From the NCBI RefSeq assembly GCF_003148805.1, contig NZ_QGGX01000001.1:248001-312000 (forward strand): a DNA stretch of 64,000 bases. Direction: 5' to 3'. The notes below the pieces were generated by a model. It had not been told where the DNA came from. It saw only the letters and a program-made list of their open reading frames with translations, and ran no database searches. The translations under genes were made by a program, and so were the position numbers. This document shows positions 63,601-64,000 of this stretch, in pieces; within the stretch, counting starts at the first letter, position 1; the number at the start of each line of letters is the position of its first letter. Origin of the DNA: Aminobacter sp. AP02. GTDB lineage: Bacteria > Pseudomonadota > Alphaproteobacteria > Rhizobiales > Rhizobiaceae.

Positions 63601-64000
63601 TTACCTGCCGCGATAGGCGGCAAGCCAGTCGGAGGTTTTCTGCCAGCCACCGAATGGGAAGAAGTGGATATCCAGCGGTCCGGCCGGCTCGGAGTAGGCC
63701 GCTTCTATGGTTTCGACGAGATCCGCCGGATCGCGGTCGGAGAGCACGTTGAATAGCCCGGTTCCCGAACGCTTGAGTGCAGCAAGCGAAGGGCCTACGC
63801 CACACATCGCCGCGAACTTGATCAATTGGGGCAGCGACGTCACCCCGGCAAGTCCGATACGGACGGCGAGTCCAGGGTAATCGGCCTGAAGGCGCCGCGC
63901 CCAACCGGCCATGACTTCGCCGTCGAAGGCGAATTGCGACACGATGTTCGGCTCGAGGCCAAGCTCGGCGCAGCGTGCAAGCTTGCGCTTCAGTGCATCG
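63601..64000 (-). CDS. Methylenetetrahydrofolate reductase-like protein, C-terminal part
   Basis: The frame is open on the minus strand to the window edge, so only about 132 C-terminal residues are seen. PNIVSQFAFDGEV matches the conserved QF-F-D segment of MetF, and VRIGLAGVTSLPQLIKFAAMCGVG corresponds to the later barrel strands. The end (HFFPFGGWQKTSDWLAAY) is like the short MetF2-type proteins of methyl-group oxidation clusters. It would oxidise methyl-tetrahydrofolate to methylene-tetrahydrofolate here. The N-terminus is outside the window. Confidence 0.75.
   Translation of the reverse strand, partial: DALKRKLARCAELGLEPNIVSQFAFDGEVMAGWARRLQADYPGLAVRIGLAGVTSLPQLIKFAAMCGVGPSLAALKRSGTGLFNVLSDRDPADLVETIEAAYSEPAGPLDIHFFPFGGWQKTSDWLAAYRGR

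Overview
The window is a high-GC, densely coded stretch from an alphaproteobacterium, most likely a Rhizobiales member of the Mesorhizobium/Aminobacter type. The reasons are a fused SecDF, the mgs-gmaS-mgd gene order, an intergenic palindrome of a type I recall as common in rhizobia, and the pairing of the serine cycle with N-methylglutamate enzymes. No tRNA, rRNA, CRISPR array, transposase or integrase was recognised.

Left edge (1-9.3 kb): the end of a LuxR-type regulator, a small exported protein, secDF, then a minus-strand group (nucleoside hydrolase, TetR regulator, aminotransferase) divergent from a DAO-family flavoprotein, and an exported S41-like protein. A perfect 16-bp palindrome lies in the divergent gap.

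Methylotrophy island (9.6-32.9 kb): one block encodes the C1 assimilation enzymes sgaA, mclA, mtkA, mtkB, hprA, gckA, ppc and glyA. It also carries the complete N-methylglutamate route for methylamine: gmaS, mgsABC and mgdABCD. Methylamine is captured as gamma-glutamylmethylamide, converted to N-methylglutamate and oxidised, and the C1 unit enters the serine cycle. An XRE-cupin regulator and a LuxR-type regulator with a degenerate receiver sit inside the block. A two-step hairpin/T-tract terminator follows mgdD.

Middle (32.9-40 kb): an ECF sigma/anti-sigma pair divergent from an exported subtilisin-like protease, a second glycerate kinase with a DASS-type anion transporter, and a GlxA-type AraC regulator.

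Right half (40-64 kb): an accessory catabolic region. It holds a GntR regulator, a non-pyrrolysine MttB-superfamily methyltransferase paired with a DddP-like M24 protein, an ALDH7-like dehydrogenase, a DAO-family oxidase, a five-gene branched-chain-type ABC transporter plus a fumarylacetoacetate-hydrolase-family enzyme, a phytoene-desaturase-like flavoprotein, and a ring-cleavage-type VOC dioxygenase with cupin, RidA-like and RraA-like proteins. It ends with a corrinoid protein, a PhzS-like flavin monooxygenase, purU, a DUF2218 protein and the end of a MetF-like reductase. Two operons here (transporter/FAH and VOC/cupin/RidA/RraA) share an almost identical promoter plus palindrome with identical spacing, so they are probably one regulon. 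My working model is a corrinoid- and tetrahydrofolate-dependent demethylation of a methylated (probably quaternary-nitrogen) compound. The methyl group would be oxidised through MetF and PurU, and the residual skeleton degraded by the ring-cleavage-type enzymes. The substrate cannot be named from sequence.
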